DNA of 64,000 bases from Lucifuga dentata. Taxonomy: Eukaryota; Chordata; Actinopteri; Ophidiiformes; Bythitidae. A model generated the notes under the pieces. That model saw nothing but the letters and a program-made list of their open reading frames with translations, searched no databases and had not been told where the DNA came from. Below, in pieces: positions 54,460 to 64,000 of the stretch. The translations under genes were made by a program, and so were the position numbers. Where the stretch lies: positions 45,058 through 109,057 of the forward strand of contig VXCM01003614.1 in assembly GCA_014773175.1 (NCBI GenBank). The letters are read 5' to 3'. Positions within the stretch are counted from its first letter, which is position 1. Each line of letters opens with the position of its first letter.

Positions 54460-56144
54460 AGCTTCCATTCCCACACACAGCCATCCTAACAATGCATGTT
54501 TTTATATATTTTTTAAATTTTTATTCTAACAATACTTTGAACTTTGATCATGCAACAATGACAGCAGTGCAATAATGAAATTTGGGGAATCTTCTGTTTC
54601 CAATTGTTGGGAAATTTGCCAAAATTTAGATTTTCATGGTTTCACCAGTAAATATTTTGCTGTCAAAATAATGGAATTTTTGTAAAACGCTGTGTATGAT
54701 CATGACAGGACTTTAGGCTCCTCAATTCCAATACACAGGTAGAGGAAAAGCATGGACGTCTGGTTTGATTGGCTTCGTTGTAGTGCACGTTATTCTCTGC
54801 AAAAAATGTCTTTTTTTAGGAATGAAACAACCTTCCAAGAGTTGGTGAATGAGTGAATAAACACCCACTATCCACTTACCCACTATCACTATGCTTCCAA
54901 CACCTGCAGGTTTGTGCGTCCACACAGGTGTTTTGAGTTAATTTCTAAAATGTCTTTATTAATCTCTCTTGGGGCAACGAATGGGAGTGGCCTTGTTGTG
55001 CAAACATACATGCTGCACACTGGCTTTGGTGTGTGATGGTGTAGGCTGAAAGTTGTTGATTCAGCGAACGGTTTCAGGCGTGAATGTGTTTTTGCTTCTG
55101 TTAATGGTGTTTGAATGCAATATGAATACAGCTGGATAAGGGAGATTTTATCATGTATCAGTGGTCAGTGAGATTCTGGTGTGCAGTGGGGATTTTCCTC
55201 TTACAGAAAGTGTGCCGCGGCAAAGAAACGGGAGGAAACACTGCCTAAGAGCAGCAGGAGAGTACGGTATGTACTGTATGCTGAGCACAGGACAGCTCCA
55301 GCGGGATTCAAACCCTCAACCTTGATAGATTTAATACTTTGTTCTTCCCATTTGAATTACCCAGACCGAAGCTTTACGAAAGTGTGTTCAGAGAATTATT
55401 TATATTCTGACCTATCAGTGCAGGGAATGAGATTGTTTAAGGTCGACCAGTAGAACAAGATCCTCCCCAGAGCAGGTTTCAGCACATGCACATATGTATA
55501 CACACACACACACACACAGCTCCCCCCCAGCTCGTATGTCCTGTGGGCCTAAGGGAGTTTGCTTGTTAAACCAGAAGGAGAGTGGAGGTCAGCGACCCCA
55601 CACGGGGATGGTAGTCCATCAAGCTCGTCTCCTGGAAACATTCCAAATGATTTTCATTCATATATGTACAGAATCACAAAAACACCAGCCTGAGTCCTGC
55701 AGGATTTATGGATCCACCAATACAACATGCTGGAAACATTATTGGTCTCCAGAGATTTTTTAATACTTCCACTTACATTTAAGCATCGAGCTGATTCACG
55801 ATAAAAGCGACAATCTTAAAGTTCTAATCTACATGGATACGTGTAAATACCTTTGTCACGTTCTATCACTTTTACTGTAACACAGCACTCATTCATATCA
55901 CCAGTTCAGGAGACCTTTTAGATTGTAATTTTTAAAAATGCCACAGTGCTGCCCACATTGTTTGACTGACGTCAGCTTTGATGCACAACAGAAACAAAAT
56001 ACACTTAAAAGGAGGATTTTTGTGGATTGTAGCTTTAAATACCAGGATCATGACTCTGCAGTAAATACCTAAAGCCGCAGTGAATAAACAGTCATTTAAC
56101 AAAGTAGTGCATTCCCCGTTTAAAACATGCCTGTTCAGAATGGG
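54460..56144. other. intergenic, no gene seen
   Basis: A GGGATTCAAACCCTC string near 55301 is reminiscent of a polymerase III B box or SINE tail. (CA)n lies at 55501-55518. No gene is supported. Confidence 0.55.
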
Positions 56145-56600
56145 CCGGTGTTTGCTGAAATCTGCATCCCTGCTGAGAATTGAATCCCCACTCATGGACA
56201 ATGGATCATATATGTAATCCAAGACAATATTTATTCCTTTGAATAAGTTTTATCAAACATTATGGCAATTCTTAGAGGCAATAACAATAATACCTGCAGT
56301 AGGTCTATTGGGCAGCAGCGATTCAGTCCTCCATTCTTATTTATTTGTNTAACAATAATACCTGCAGTAGGTCTATTGGGCAGCAGCGATTCAGTCCTCC
56401 ATTCTTATTTATTTGTTATTTTAAATGCATCCCCTCCTTTCTCGGACCTGAGGAGGGTTACATTCACCAAACTCACCCTGTCTCACAAAAATAACCCCAA
56501 ATATGAGTTTTTAATGTCATTTCATTCCTTCATCTTCAGAAAGTTATTTACACTGGGGATGCAGTTTTCAGCAGGGATGCAGATTTCGACACAAAACCGG
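56145..56600. mobile_element. inverted-repeat (fold-back) element
   Basis: The arms at 56145-56193 and 56551-56600 are inverted copies at about 75-80 percent identity. The left arm has GAAATCTGCATCCCTGCTGA and the right arm its complement. The true outer ends are not clear and may lie tens of bases further out. N56349 with flanking identical copies lengthens the loop artificially. Confidence 0.6.
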
Positions 56601-56760
56601 ACTTTATGTTGTGCACCGCAGCCTGCCATAATTGTGTTCTGCATGTCCTGCCCATACCTGGAGCACATCCTGCCACGTGGACTACTTTTTACCATCTCAG
56701 CTCAGTTCAAGAACCGCTCATCCAAACAACTTCACACATGACACTGCCACCCCTTTCTGA

Positions 56761-57710
56761 CAGGGGCCGGTGCCGGAGCCAAACTGAGCACTGTTCTTTG
56801 GCGTTCCCAAAAACACTGGTACTTGGCCGAGAACCACCGTTCCGTGCAGGCGTTTTTCGGCCCCAGCAACAAGCTGGGCCAGAGGTAGGCATCTGTGTCA
56901 GGGGCCAGGAGGCGGGACACGAGTTGTCGTTTACCGAAATCAAACGCGTTGCCGGCAATATGGTGCAGTCAGGAAATGCAAGTCAAACTGGAGACTTCTC
57001 AAGAAAAAGCTAAAATATATTGTAATACATACACAATGTAAGAGGGTATTTTATTTTGAAGAAGATTCGCTTCCTGTTCATAGCAGATGCGCATTGATCT
57101 GTTGTAAACACACCTTAGAACTGGCTGTGTGACTCCGCTTACTTTATTACTTCTTATGTAGTTGTGTATAAGTGACACTAAATATATGATGAAATAAGAG
57201 TGGAGCTGCAGAAAGCTGGCGTGACTAGCACAGTTGAAGAAATAAACTAAAAAACAGTTGAAAAAGGACGACAGAGACCGCTGGGGAAAAGCGGCGCAGG
57301 ACGCTGCTAAACTACAGCTGGACTTAACTACGAATTAATGGACTTTTTGGAGAATCAGCCAGAAAACCAGCTTACAGGAGCGGTAAGTTGTTATAATAAC
57401 CTAACGTTGATTCAGTTGTGCTGTATTTGCTAAATCATACATGTATTCCTTTAGCTACATATCCAGCTAGCTATTTCCAACTTAAATGTGTATGTATGTA
57501 TGACAAGTGACCACAGCTCCCACGCCACGTTAAAGTCCGTCACATATATTTACATGTTGCTGTCTGTAAAATTGATGTCAGCGTTGTGATCAGCTCAGCT
57601 CTGAAGCTGCTGGGAATGCAAGCTGGTAATTTCAGGTGCGGAGCTAGCACCGGCAGAGCACCGGCAGAACACGAGCACCGGCACCGGCCCCGCGTTGGTG
57701 GGAACGAGGC
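56761..57710. mobile_element. possible hAT-like element
   Basis: The left end CAGGGGCCGGTGCCGGAGCC resembles the inverse of CCGGCACCGGCCCC on the right (57679-57692). GCGTTCCC and GGGAACG motifs lie near the two ends. The expected CTG terminus and 8-bp duplication are not visible on the right. Around 57331 an ATG is followed by 15 codons and a consensus GTAAGT donor, perhaps a relic first exon of a transposase gene. Confidence 0.4.
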
Positions 57711-58339
57711 ATTTATGTCCTTGGGTCCTGAGCAATAAACCTACTGAATTTCAACTTCATACAGTGCCAGGTTCTAGAGATGTTGGTGCCACAGACGGTC
57801 GGAGATTTCTGTCTTTATAGATTGATACTGTAATTGTTAGAATGATCATGTATAGTAGAGATAAGGTGGAGATACTGATTATCTCTGTATATTTACATGC
57901 ATGTTAAAACTTCCATTAAGGCTTTGGATTAAGACAACAGATCACTTTTTTCAAACGTCATGCATAACCAGAATTAGATTAAAATTGGACCAAATGTACT
58001 CCCAGTAACAGACATAGATTATGTGACTGATTTAATAATGACTTACAGGGTTGAAGCCCATGAAATGAGATCCACAAATTAACCATGATTTCTCACCAAA
58101 ATAATTTTCCTGAAAAAAAAAAAAAAAAAAAAAAGGATTTCAAGAAGGAACCCATGATTTTTAGCATGTTTGTTGAAATCTACCATATGGATGAAACAGA
58201 CCACCATAATAATAACACAAATAATAACACAAATACAAATAAATAAAAAACAGTAGAGAAATAAAACAGAGTAGAAGTCAAATTTCAGGCTGGATTTTAA
58301 AAGGCCAAGGAGAATAAATAAGTTTTTAAAAGTCATCAA
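57711..58339. other. intergenic, no gene seen
   Basis: AT-rich with a poly-A run at 58114-58134 and AATAATAACACAA units near 58208-58235. Confidence 0.55.
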
Positions 58340-58560
58340 TGTCAGAGGGATACACTATTCCAAAGTTTTGGAGTTGCTACCACAAAGGCACGGTCTCCCT
58401 TAAGCTTCAGTCTGGACCTGGGAACAACCAAAAGCATCTGGTCAGTGGATCTGAGTGGCTTAGATTGAGTGTGGGGACATAAAAGGTCTGAGAGGTACGG
58501 CAGTGCTTAAAAACAACAGTAAAATCTAAAAATCAATCCTGTAGTGAAGCAGAAGCCTGT
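58340..58560 (+). repeat. LINE-like 3'UTR repeat fragment
   Basis: TTCCAAAGTTTTGGAGTTGC, AAAGGCACGGTCTCCCTTAA, GTCTGGACCTGGGAACAACC and AAAATCTAAAAATCAATCCT follow the order of a repeat abundant in fish genomes. No protein is encoded. Confidence 0.5.
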
Positions 58561-58979
58561 GGAGAGAAGCGAGTACAACAAAGCCAAAAATCAGAGAGCA
58601 GAGTTCAGAGTTCAGGACATTCAGCCGAATCAAAATGACAGCAATGTTCCTGCACTTCAACCCAGCAAAGACCTCTGTGAAATCCTCGCTGAAGTCTCCA
58701 TTCCTGCTGAAACACTTTTCCAGCCTTGGTGTGCACAGACAGTGATGAAGAGGTCTGGAGGTTTGAGGGGGGCCGNGGGGGCGCTCCAGCCAGACTCTGG
58801 GTTCAGCACCTGATGGATGGGCATTCCTCAGCCCACTCCCCTCATCACCACCCCCCGCCACAGTCCTCCCTCTCTCCTCCCATAGGTGATGAACAAGCTC
58901 ATTACTATGTGGGGTNCCCCCCGCCACAGTCCTCCCTCTCTCCTCCCATAGGTGATGAACAAGCTCATTACTATGTGGG

Positions 58980-59215
58980 GTTCTGATAAAAGGAGGCCAT
59001 TATCTATTCGCAGGCGCTCTTTGAACTCTGACAAAGGAATCTACTCCTCCTCCTCCTTCTCCTCCTCCTCATCTCTGGCTTCTGGTTACGTAATGCAGTC
59101 ATGGCGCTGTGAAACTGGTGGCCCTCCGCCAATGTTTTCAAAGCATCCCACGCTGGAATGTTCTCCAAGATACCATCCAAGTTCAGTGAACCAAATCTGT
59201 CTCGGTTTCTTGTGA
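58980..59215. promoter_or_regulatory. candidate regulatory block with PAR-bZIP site
   Basis: A perfect TTACGTAAT (59086-59094), the HLF/DBP/NFIL3 consensus, sits in complex sequence after a (CTC)n run at 59042-59070. GCGCTCTTTGAACTCTGACA lies upstream. A weak open frame crosses it. Function is inference. Confidence 0.28.
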
Positions 59216-59745
59216 GTGTATTATTCTCTCATGATGCATCTGTCAGCAGAGCCGTGTAGTCTAAAGAAGAACGACTCTGACATCTTCACCCATGTTATGA
59301 AAGAGCAGTTGCATCAGACACGTGTAGTTTGAGTGTTCTCCAAAGTACATATGGGTGGATGGTGCATTCGAGTGAAATGGAGCTTAACGTGTCTACAAGA
59401 AGAGATCATGTGAATGGCTCAGTATGCTAACCCAGCATTAGCATCTTCTAGATTTTTGTCAGATTTTAGCAACTTTAAAGACAAACACCTTTGTAAACGT
59501 GTTTAAGTTAAATTCCTGGACATCTTTTCAGAAAATCAAATTTATGCAAATCAGTGCATGCTGATCTCACACATATGTAAAGGAGCTTGTTATGTAATCT
59601 AGCAAGTTCAGTTTTACATTGATAACACTAGTCTGATGTTTTTCTGAGTTATATACGTAATGTTGAAAAGTAGAATCTGTAACTGATGTCCATTTTTGGT
59701 GTCAACTGCATTTCCCATCTTCAGTCTCAGGACTTAAAATACTTA

Positions 59746-60397
59746 CCATATATACTCGACTATAAGCCGACTCCCTGATTTTGACCTGCAAATTTAGATT
59801 TTTAAAGAAACCCGTATATAAGCCGACCCCCTGATGTTGTTCCATCAGTTATTTGTTTAGCAAATTACCTGTTTTTCTGCATATTGTCATAGTATTCCTC
59901 TGATTTTCTGAACATAATCCACCGGTAAACATGATATTTATTGCAGCAGCTGATTACTGTAACTGACATTAACTTTTCCTGACTCCTCTTCCTTGTCTGA
60001 ATCGCCAAACAGTTCATTCCAGTCCTGTTCTGTGTAACGTGTAATGTTGTATTATCTCAAGCTTTTTGCTAATAAAGCACAAAACATGATGTTGAACGAG
60101 ACTACCAAATAACAGTCTCTGATTGGCCCATTCTTTTGTCTTTGACCAATCACAACAGCACTTACTGGCCGCCGCAAAATGNGATTGGCCCATTCTTTTG
60201 TCTTTGACCAATCACAACAGCACTTACTGGCCGCCGCAAAATGTGCTGGATAAGATGTTTTATTAGGAAATATCTCATTCTAAGGTAAGATTTAAACTAT
60301 TTTCCATGGGTAGTGCTAATGGGTAGTATAAGCTGACCCCCGATGTACTTTGTGAAATTTAGTAATAAAAACTCGGCTTATACTTGAGTATATATGG
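59746..60397. mobile_element. TA-flanked MITE with TATAAGCCGAC motifs
   Basis: Inverted ends CCATATATACTCGACTATAA and its counterpart near TTATACTTGAGTATATATGG are flanked by TA (59744-59745 and 60398-60399), as for Tc1/mariner-type elements. The motif TATAAGC.GAC.CCC..GAT occurs three times inside. The block either side of N60182 is an assembly duplication. There is no coding capacity. Confidence 0.75.
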
Positions 60398-60684
60398 TAC
60401 TGACACCAAGCTTACTGTGTACAGAACTCCCAAAAAATGAAAACAAAAGTCCATTAATTCCATTTAAACACTGTATACAGATACTTCATGTGCATGTGCT
60501 AATTTAACACATTCAAATGAGAATATTTCAGCATTTATACAAAAGCTAAAATGCTTCTGTTGCACAGCACAAACATGGCATATCTGCAGAAAAATGGGCT
60601 GCTGTTGAAAGATCCATGATAAAAACAGTAACAGGTTTATTAAAAACATACTGAAGAAAATGTTCCACTTATCCTGTGATATAA

Positions 60685-60865
60685 ACTCAGCACTCTCCCA
60701 CTTACACCTGTGGGCAATTTTCCTGTTCACCTAACCTGCATATCTTTGGACGATGGAAGGAAATCCACGCAAAACGGGAAAAAAAAGCAAACTCAGCACT
60801 GATTCCTGCTGGATTTAAATGGAGGATCTTCTGACTGTGAGGTGAAAGTGCTAACTGTTGTCTTT
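60685..60865 (+). repeat. common teleost interspersed repeat
   Basis: CTTACACCTGTGGGCAATTT, CACCTAACCTGCATATCTTT, GGACGATGGAAGGAAATCCA and GACTGTGAGGTGAAAGTGCT match, with substitutions, a repeat found across teleosts. It is old and diverged. Confidence 0.55.
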
Positions 60866-61452
60866 TAATTAGACATAAATTTTTCACAGGCTGTGATTCT
60901 TGCTGCTAAGAAGAAGAAAAAAAATAGCAGCAAAGTGACCTTGTTGACAGTCAAATTGTCCAAACATCAACAGCATTCATCGTGTTGAACGGCAAACAAA
61001 AAGCCACGACAACTGCAACATGTTTGACTGCAAACAAAATGAATCACTCCTAAACAACACAGAGAAATTTCTACAGTTTGAGGGAAGAAGGAGACATGCT
61101 GCCTGTTGCTGTAAAGGCAAATTCATCCTGGAAGGAAATAATGCTTTTTTTTTTTTTTTTNTTTTTTTTTTTTTTTGAGATAATTAAGATGCTCGAGGTC
61201 TGACGCATGTAAATATTTAAAGAATGGAGTGACACATTTTTAAGTAGCATTTTCTTTCCATTAAAAATATTACAGTTTCCAGGGCATTTTGGTGACTGAT
61301 TGTGTCCCCAGAACCCAAACAGATGCTTTGCGCTTCGTTTGGCATCAGGAAGAGTTAGCATGTTGTGAGTCTGTCCCTAAAGCAGAGCATCGTCCCTGCT
61401 GAAGTGCCTCTGAGTAAGACACTAAATCCCTATAAGCTGTAATGGTGCTGTT

Positions 61453-61570
61453 CAGTGGTGGAACAAGCTCCAAAACCCCTTAGTTAAAGTAGTAATACCA
61501 CAACAGAAAAATGCTTTATTTTGGCCTAAATTCAAATTTTTACTTGAATAACTGTTATTGGAAAACATAA
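61453..61570. repeat. hAT-like repeat fragment
   Basis: It starts CAGTGGTGGAACAAG and carries TTAGTTAAAGTAGTAATACC and TTTTTACTTGAATAACTG. It is a short, worn relative of the CAGTG.TGGAA..AAGTA family. Confidence 0.4.
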
Positions 61571-62765
61571 ACTCCGTAAATTAATTTTAATCATTAAAAT
61601 CCACAAAATTAGAGAATACAATAATTAAATAATTAAAATCTCCAAATTTGGACACATGATGTGCAATATAAACACCCGGAATTTCACAATTAAGGTTTTT
61701 CATCCTGTTAGGTTTGGAATTCCTTTTTTTTTTTTTTTGTTTTTTTGACCAAGTTTTTATAATTATTTTTTCTTCATATTATGAACACGGACAGAACATA
61801 TAAAAAAAAAAGGAAAGGAAGGAAACAAAAAGGAAAACAATATAATCAAACAGACAAAATAACCCTACAAATAAACTCCGAAAGGAAATGAAGTTGCACC
61901 ATTATTTTAGTTCCTTTCCAAGTCCAAATCTTTAACCCTTCAACCCTCACCTCCCAATTTCATTATCCCTTAACCTTCTCCTCCCAAACGACCTGCTGCT
62001 GACTTTTGGAAATCTTTAGATCTTTCAGCTCAGGCGAAGGATTACGTGCTTCTCTACAGGTTGAGAAAATTCCCCAATTTACAACCGTCAAATTGAAGTA
62101 GAGTAGAAAAGACAATTCTCTCTGGAGTGTAGAAAAGTAGAATGTTGAAAGTTTCCCAAAACACACAGATTCTCTGGAGTGATGGTGAACGAGCTGTCCT
62201 GCTTTTTAATCACTTTAATTTCACCTTTCTGATCAGACTCGCCGTGTGCTTGTTGGATAATAGAAAACACATAATCTGTGAGGCTTCATCAAGGTCATAG
62301 CAACTTTTCTCTCCTCTTCCACAAAAAAAAAAACCCATAAACACACCCCAAACCACCTCCCCCAACACACACACAATAAAAAAAAATCACACACTCGCAC
62401 CTCTTTCCCTCAAGGTTTGCAAAGCCCTGTTTCAATACACCTATCACCATGACAACTACTCTCTCTTTGCCGGCGGTGCCCATGGGAGGTTTTCGCCCAG
62501 CCTTTTCTAATTTCACACTGTGTGGATATCTCCATTCAGTAATTACAATCCCATCCATTCTCATTTTCCCTGTCCAGACAATGTGCCCTGGTTTATATAC
62601 AAATTTTTTTAAAAATCATTTGCCTCTTTGCACACATACTGTACACATGCTAATCTCACAAACACACTAACACACAAACCAAAAACCAGACACGAGGTAG
62701 GCAGCTCGCTGAGCTCAAATCTCATGCTACGTTCACAGACACGTAAAGTGAAGGTGGTAAGGTGA

Positions 62766-62772
62766 GTGTGTA

Positions 62773-62816
<44 letters not shown>

Positions 62817-62839
62817 CATGAATTAATCCAAATTCCCNA

Positions 62840-62883
<44 letters not shown>

Positions 62884-62885
62884 CA
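62766..62885. repeat. compound (TG)n(AG)n microsatellite, doubled at N62838
   Basis: The TG/AG array and the following GCATGAATTAATCC block appear twice, on either side of a single N. The second copy is probably an assembly artefact. Confidence 0.85.
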
Positions 62886-63133
62886 TGAATTAATCCAAAT
62901 TCCCTGATGTACAGTATGTCATAACACATAAACATTGCTCTCAGAGATATTGCTGATGGGTGAGTTGTCTGTAAAACACATCTCCAGAGTTGAGCTTTTT
63001 GTTAAAACAAGCTTAATTTGAAAAACAGATTTTTTTTTTCTCATACAGATGAAAAGTTGAATTTATAATCAATTAAATATAGCCATCTTCACATAAATAC
63101 ACTCCATCTTGGTCAAGTAAAGGGGAGCGTATC

Positions 63134-63246
63134 GATGTTCCCAGGGTCCCATGTTCCTCCGTTCAATATTCTGTTAACACACATTAAGTGTGTTAACAGA
63201 CTAACCCTAGCCCTAACCCTAGGGAACATAGGATCCTGGGAACATC
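63134..63246. mobile_element. 113-bp palindromic MITE with telomere-like core
   Basis: Inverted arms GATGTTCCCAGGGTCCCATG (63134 onward) and CATAGGATCCTGGGAACATC (ending 63246) match at 22 of 24 positions over the full arms. Between them lies a near-perfect palindrome CTGTTAACACAC/GTGTGTTAACAG (63171-63199), then CTAACCCTAGCCCTAACCC. No target duplication is obvious. Confidence 0.65.
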
Positions 63247-64000
63247 AGAATGAATCATACGTAAAGCCAGTGGCTACTGTTAGCTAAGATTAGCTAATGC
63301 TAGCTAGCTAATATTAAAAGACCACAGCTTACAGTGCAGATGAGTGAGAGGGAGAAGATGGAACTTCAGCTCTCCAAAGAGTCATGGAGCAGACAGGAAA
63401 ATNGCAGATGAGTGAGAGGGAGAAGATGGAACTTCAGCTCTCCAAAGAGTCATGGAGCAGACAGGAAAATGGGAGGAGAGGAGGAGGAAAGATGTCTCTG
63501 TCAGATGCCGACTTACGGGCCTATATGCAGGATTGAGTGGACAGTTAAAGTGTCAGTAACAGTACCAGCATCCACATTCAGATTCCTGGACAGAATTATC
63601 TCCAAATTCATCTGGCAAAANGTGCAATATTGAAATAATTTTGGATATGCACTTGTAACAGCTATTGTTTTGAAATGGTATTGTTAAGAGTATATATAAT
63701 ATTAAGGGTTTTGAGGGAGTGAAATGCTCCTGATTTTCTTTTTTTTTTTCATTCTATGAGACCCATTTTAGGGCTAAAATCTCACCAAGGGATAGTCTTT
63801 TCTCTTTGGTTTGTGGTTTGGACTGCGCTTAGTGCATGCTCCCCAGAGGGAATAAGATGCCACTACTCTCTGCCTATGTTACAACAGGGGCTGGCTGCAA
63901 TATTACTGAACTTTATTCATGGTTTTGTGAGATTTTTTCAGCCAGCTGGGCTTTTGGAAGCCAATTATGTTCATAATGTTCAATTTAACTTGTTCAAAAG
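63247..64000. other. intergenic, no gene seen
   Basis: GCTAGCTAG-rich strings lie near 63275-63315, and a roughly 67-bp block either side of N63403 is duplicated. The window ends without a recognisable exon. Confidence 0.55.

Larger units (their letters stand above)
60866..63133. other. intergenic, no gene seen
   Basis: It holds the short repeat fragments near 61390-61570, T runs near 61145-61176 and 61724-61745, and the TG/AG microsatellite. No coding exon is recognised. Confidence 0.55.

Noticed and set aside
54980..55330. Possible tRNA gene or SINE head near GGGATTCAAACCCTC
   Set aside because: No A box at suitable distance and no cloverleaf could be built.

Overview
The window looks like teleost fish DNA, probably from a percomorph-like species. 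It is AT-rich, almost gene-free intergenic sequence packed with small non-autonomous DNA transposons, microsatellites and families typical of fish. The one protein-coding gene I can support has a vertebrate KLF6 structure. The sequence alone does not identify the species.

Gene: klf6 lies on the + strand, with coding exons at 44740-44841, 46925-47504, 48703-48826 and 49349-49400. Together they encode 285 aa: the KLF6/7-type N-terminus, a serine/acidic region, and three C-terminal C2H2 zinc fingers. A dense promoter at about 44300-44510 (four CCAAT boxes, an AP-1 site, a MEF2-type site, a KLF/Sp GT-box) and a 5'UTR with a 21-codon uORF precede it. A roughly 3 kb AT-rich region that is probably the 3'UTR follows. 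Introns 1 and 2 hold candidate regulatory sequence, including a DR1/FOX/ETS/TEAD motif cluster in intron 2.

Layout: 1-9.8 kb is intergenic with a 624-N gap. 9.8-12.05 kb is a hAT-type element with a perfect 8-bp target duplication and a second TA-flanked element nested inside it. 15.7-16.9 and 32.3-33.4 kb are two copies of another hAT-like family. 18.4-19.8 kb holds two TTAA-associated repeats side by side. 29.5-30.4, 39.6-40.2, 41.0-42.0 and 53.9-54.5 kb are copies of a TTAA-flanked MITE family with long terminal inverted repeats. 56.1-57.7, 59.7-60.4 and 63.13-63.25 kb hold further inverted-repeat elements, the last with telomere-like units in its core. Several non-repetitive blocks (about 21.1, 22.6, 26.1, 31.4, 36.5 and 58.98 kb) read like possible klf6 long-range regulatory elements, but this needs alignment to other fish.

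Assembly: about 14 single Ns are flanked by identical copies of 27-180 bp, and about 19 more sit in or beside homopolymers or microsatellites. The first group looks like gap-joining artefacts and should not be read as biological tandem repeats. No operon, CRISPR array, tRNA, rRNA or second protein gene was found, and I see no convincing evidence of a new multi-gene system.
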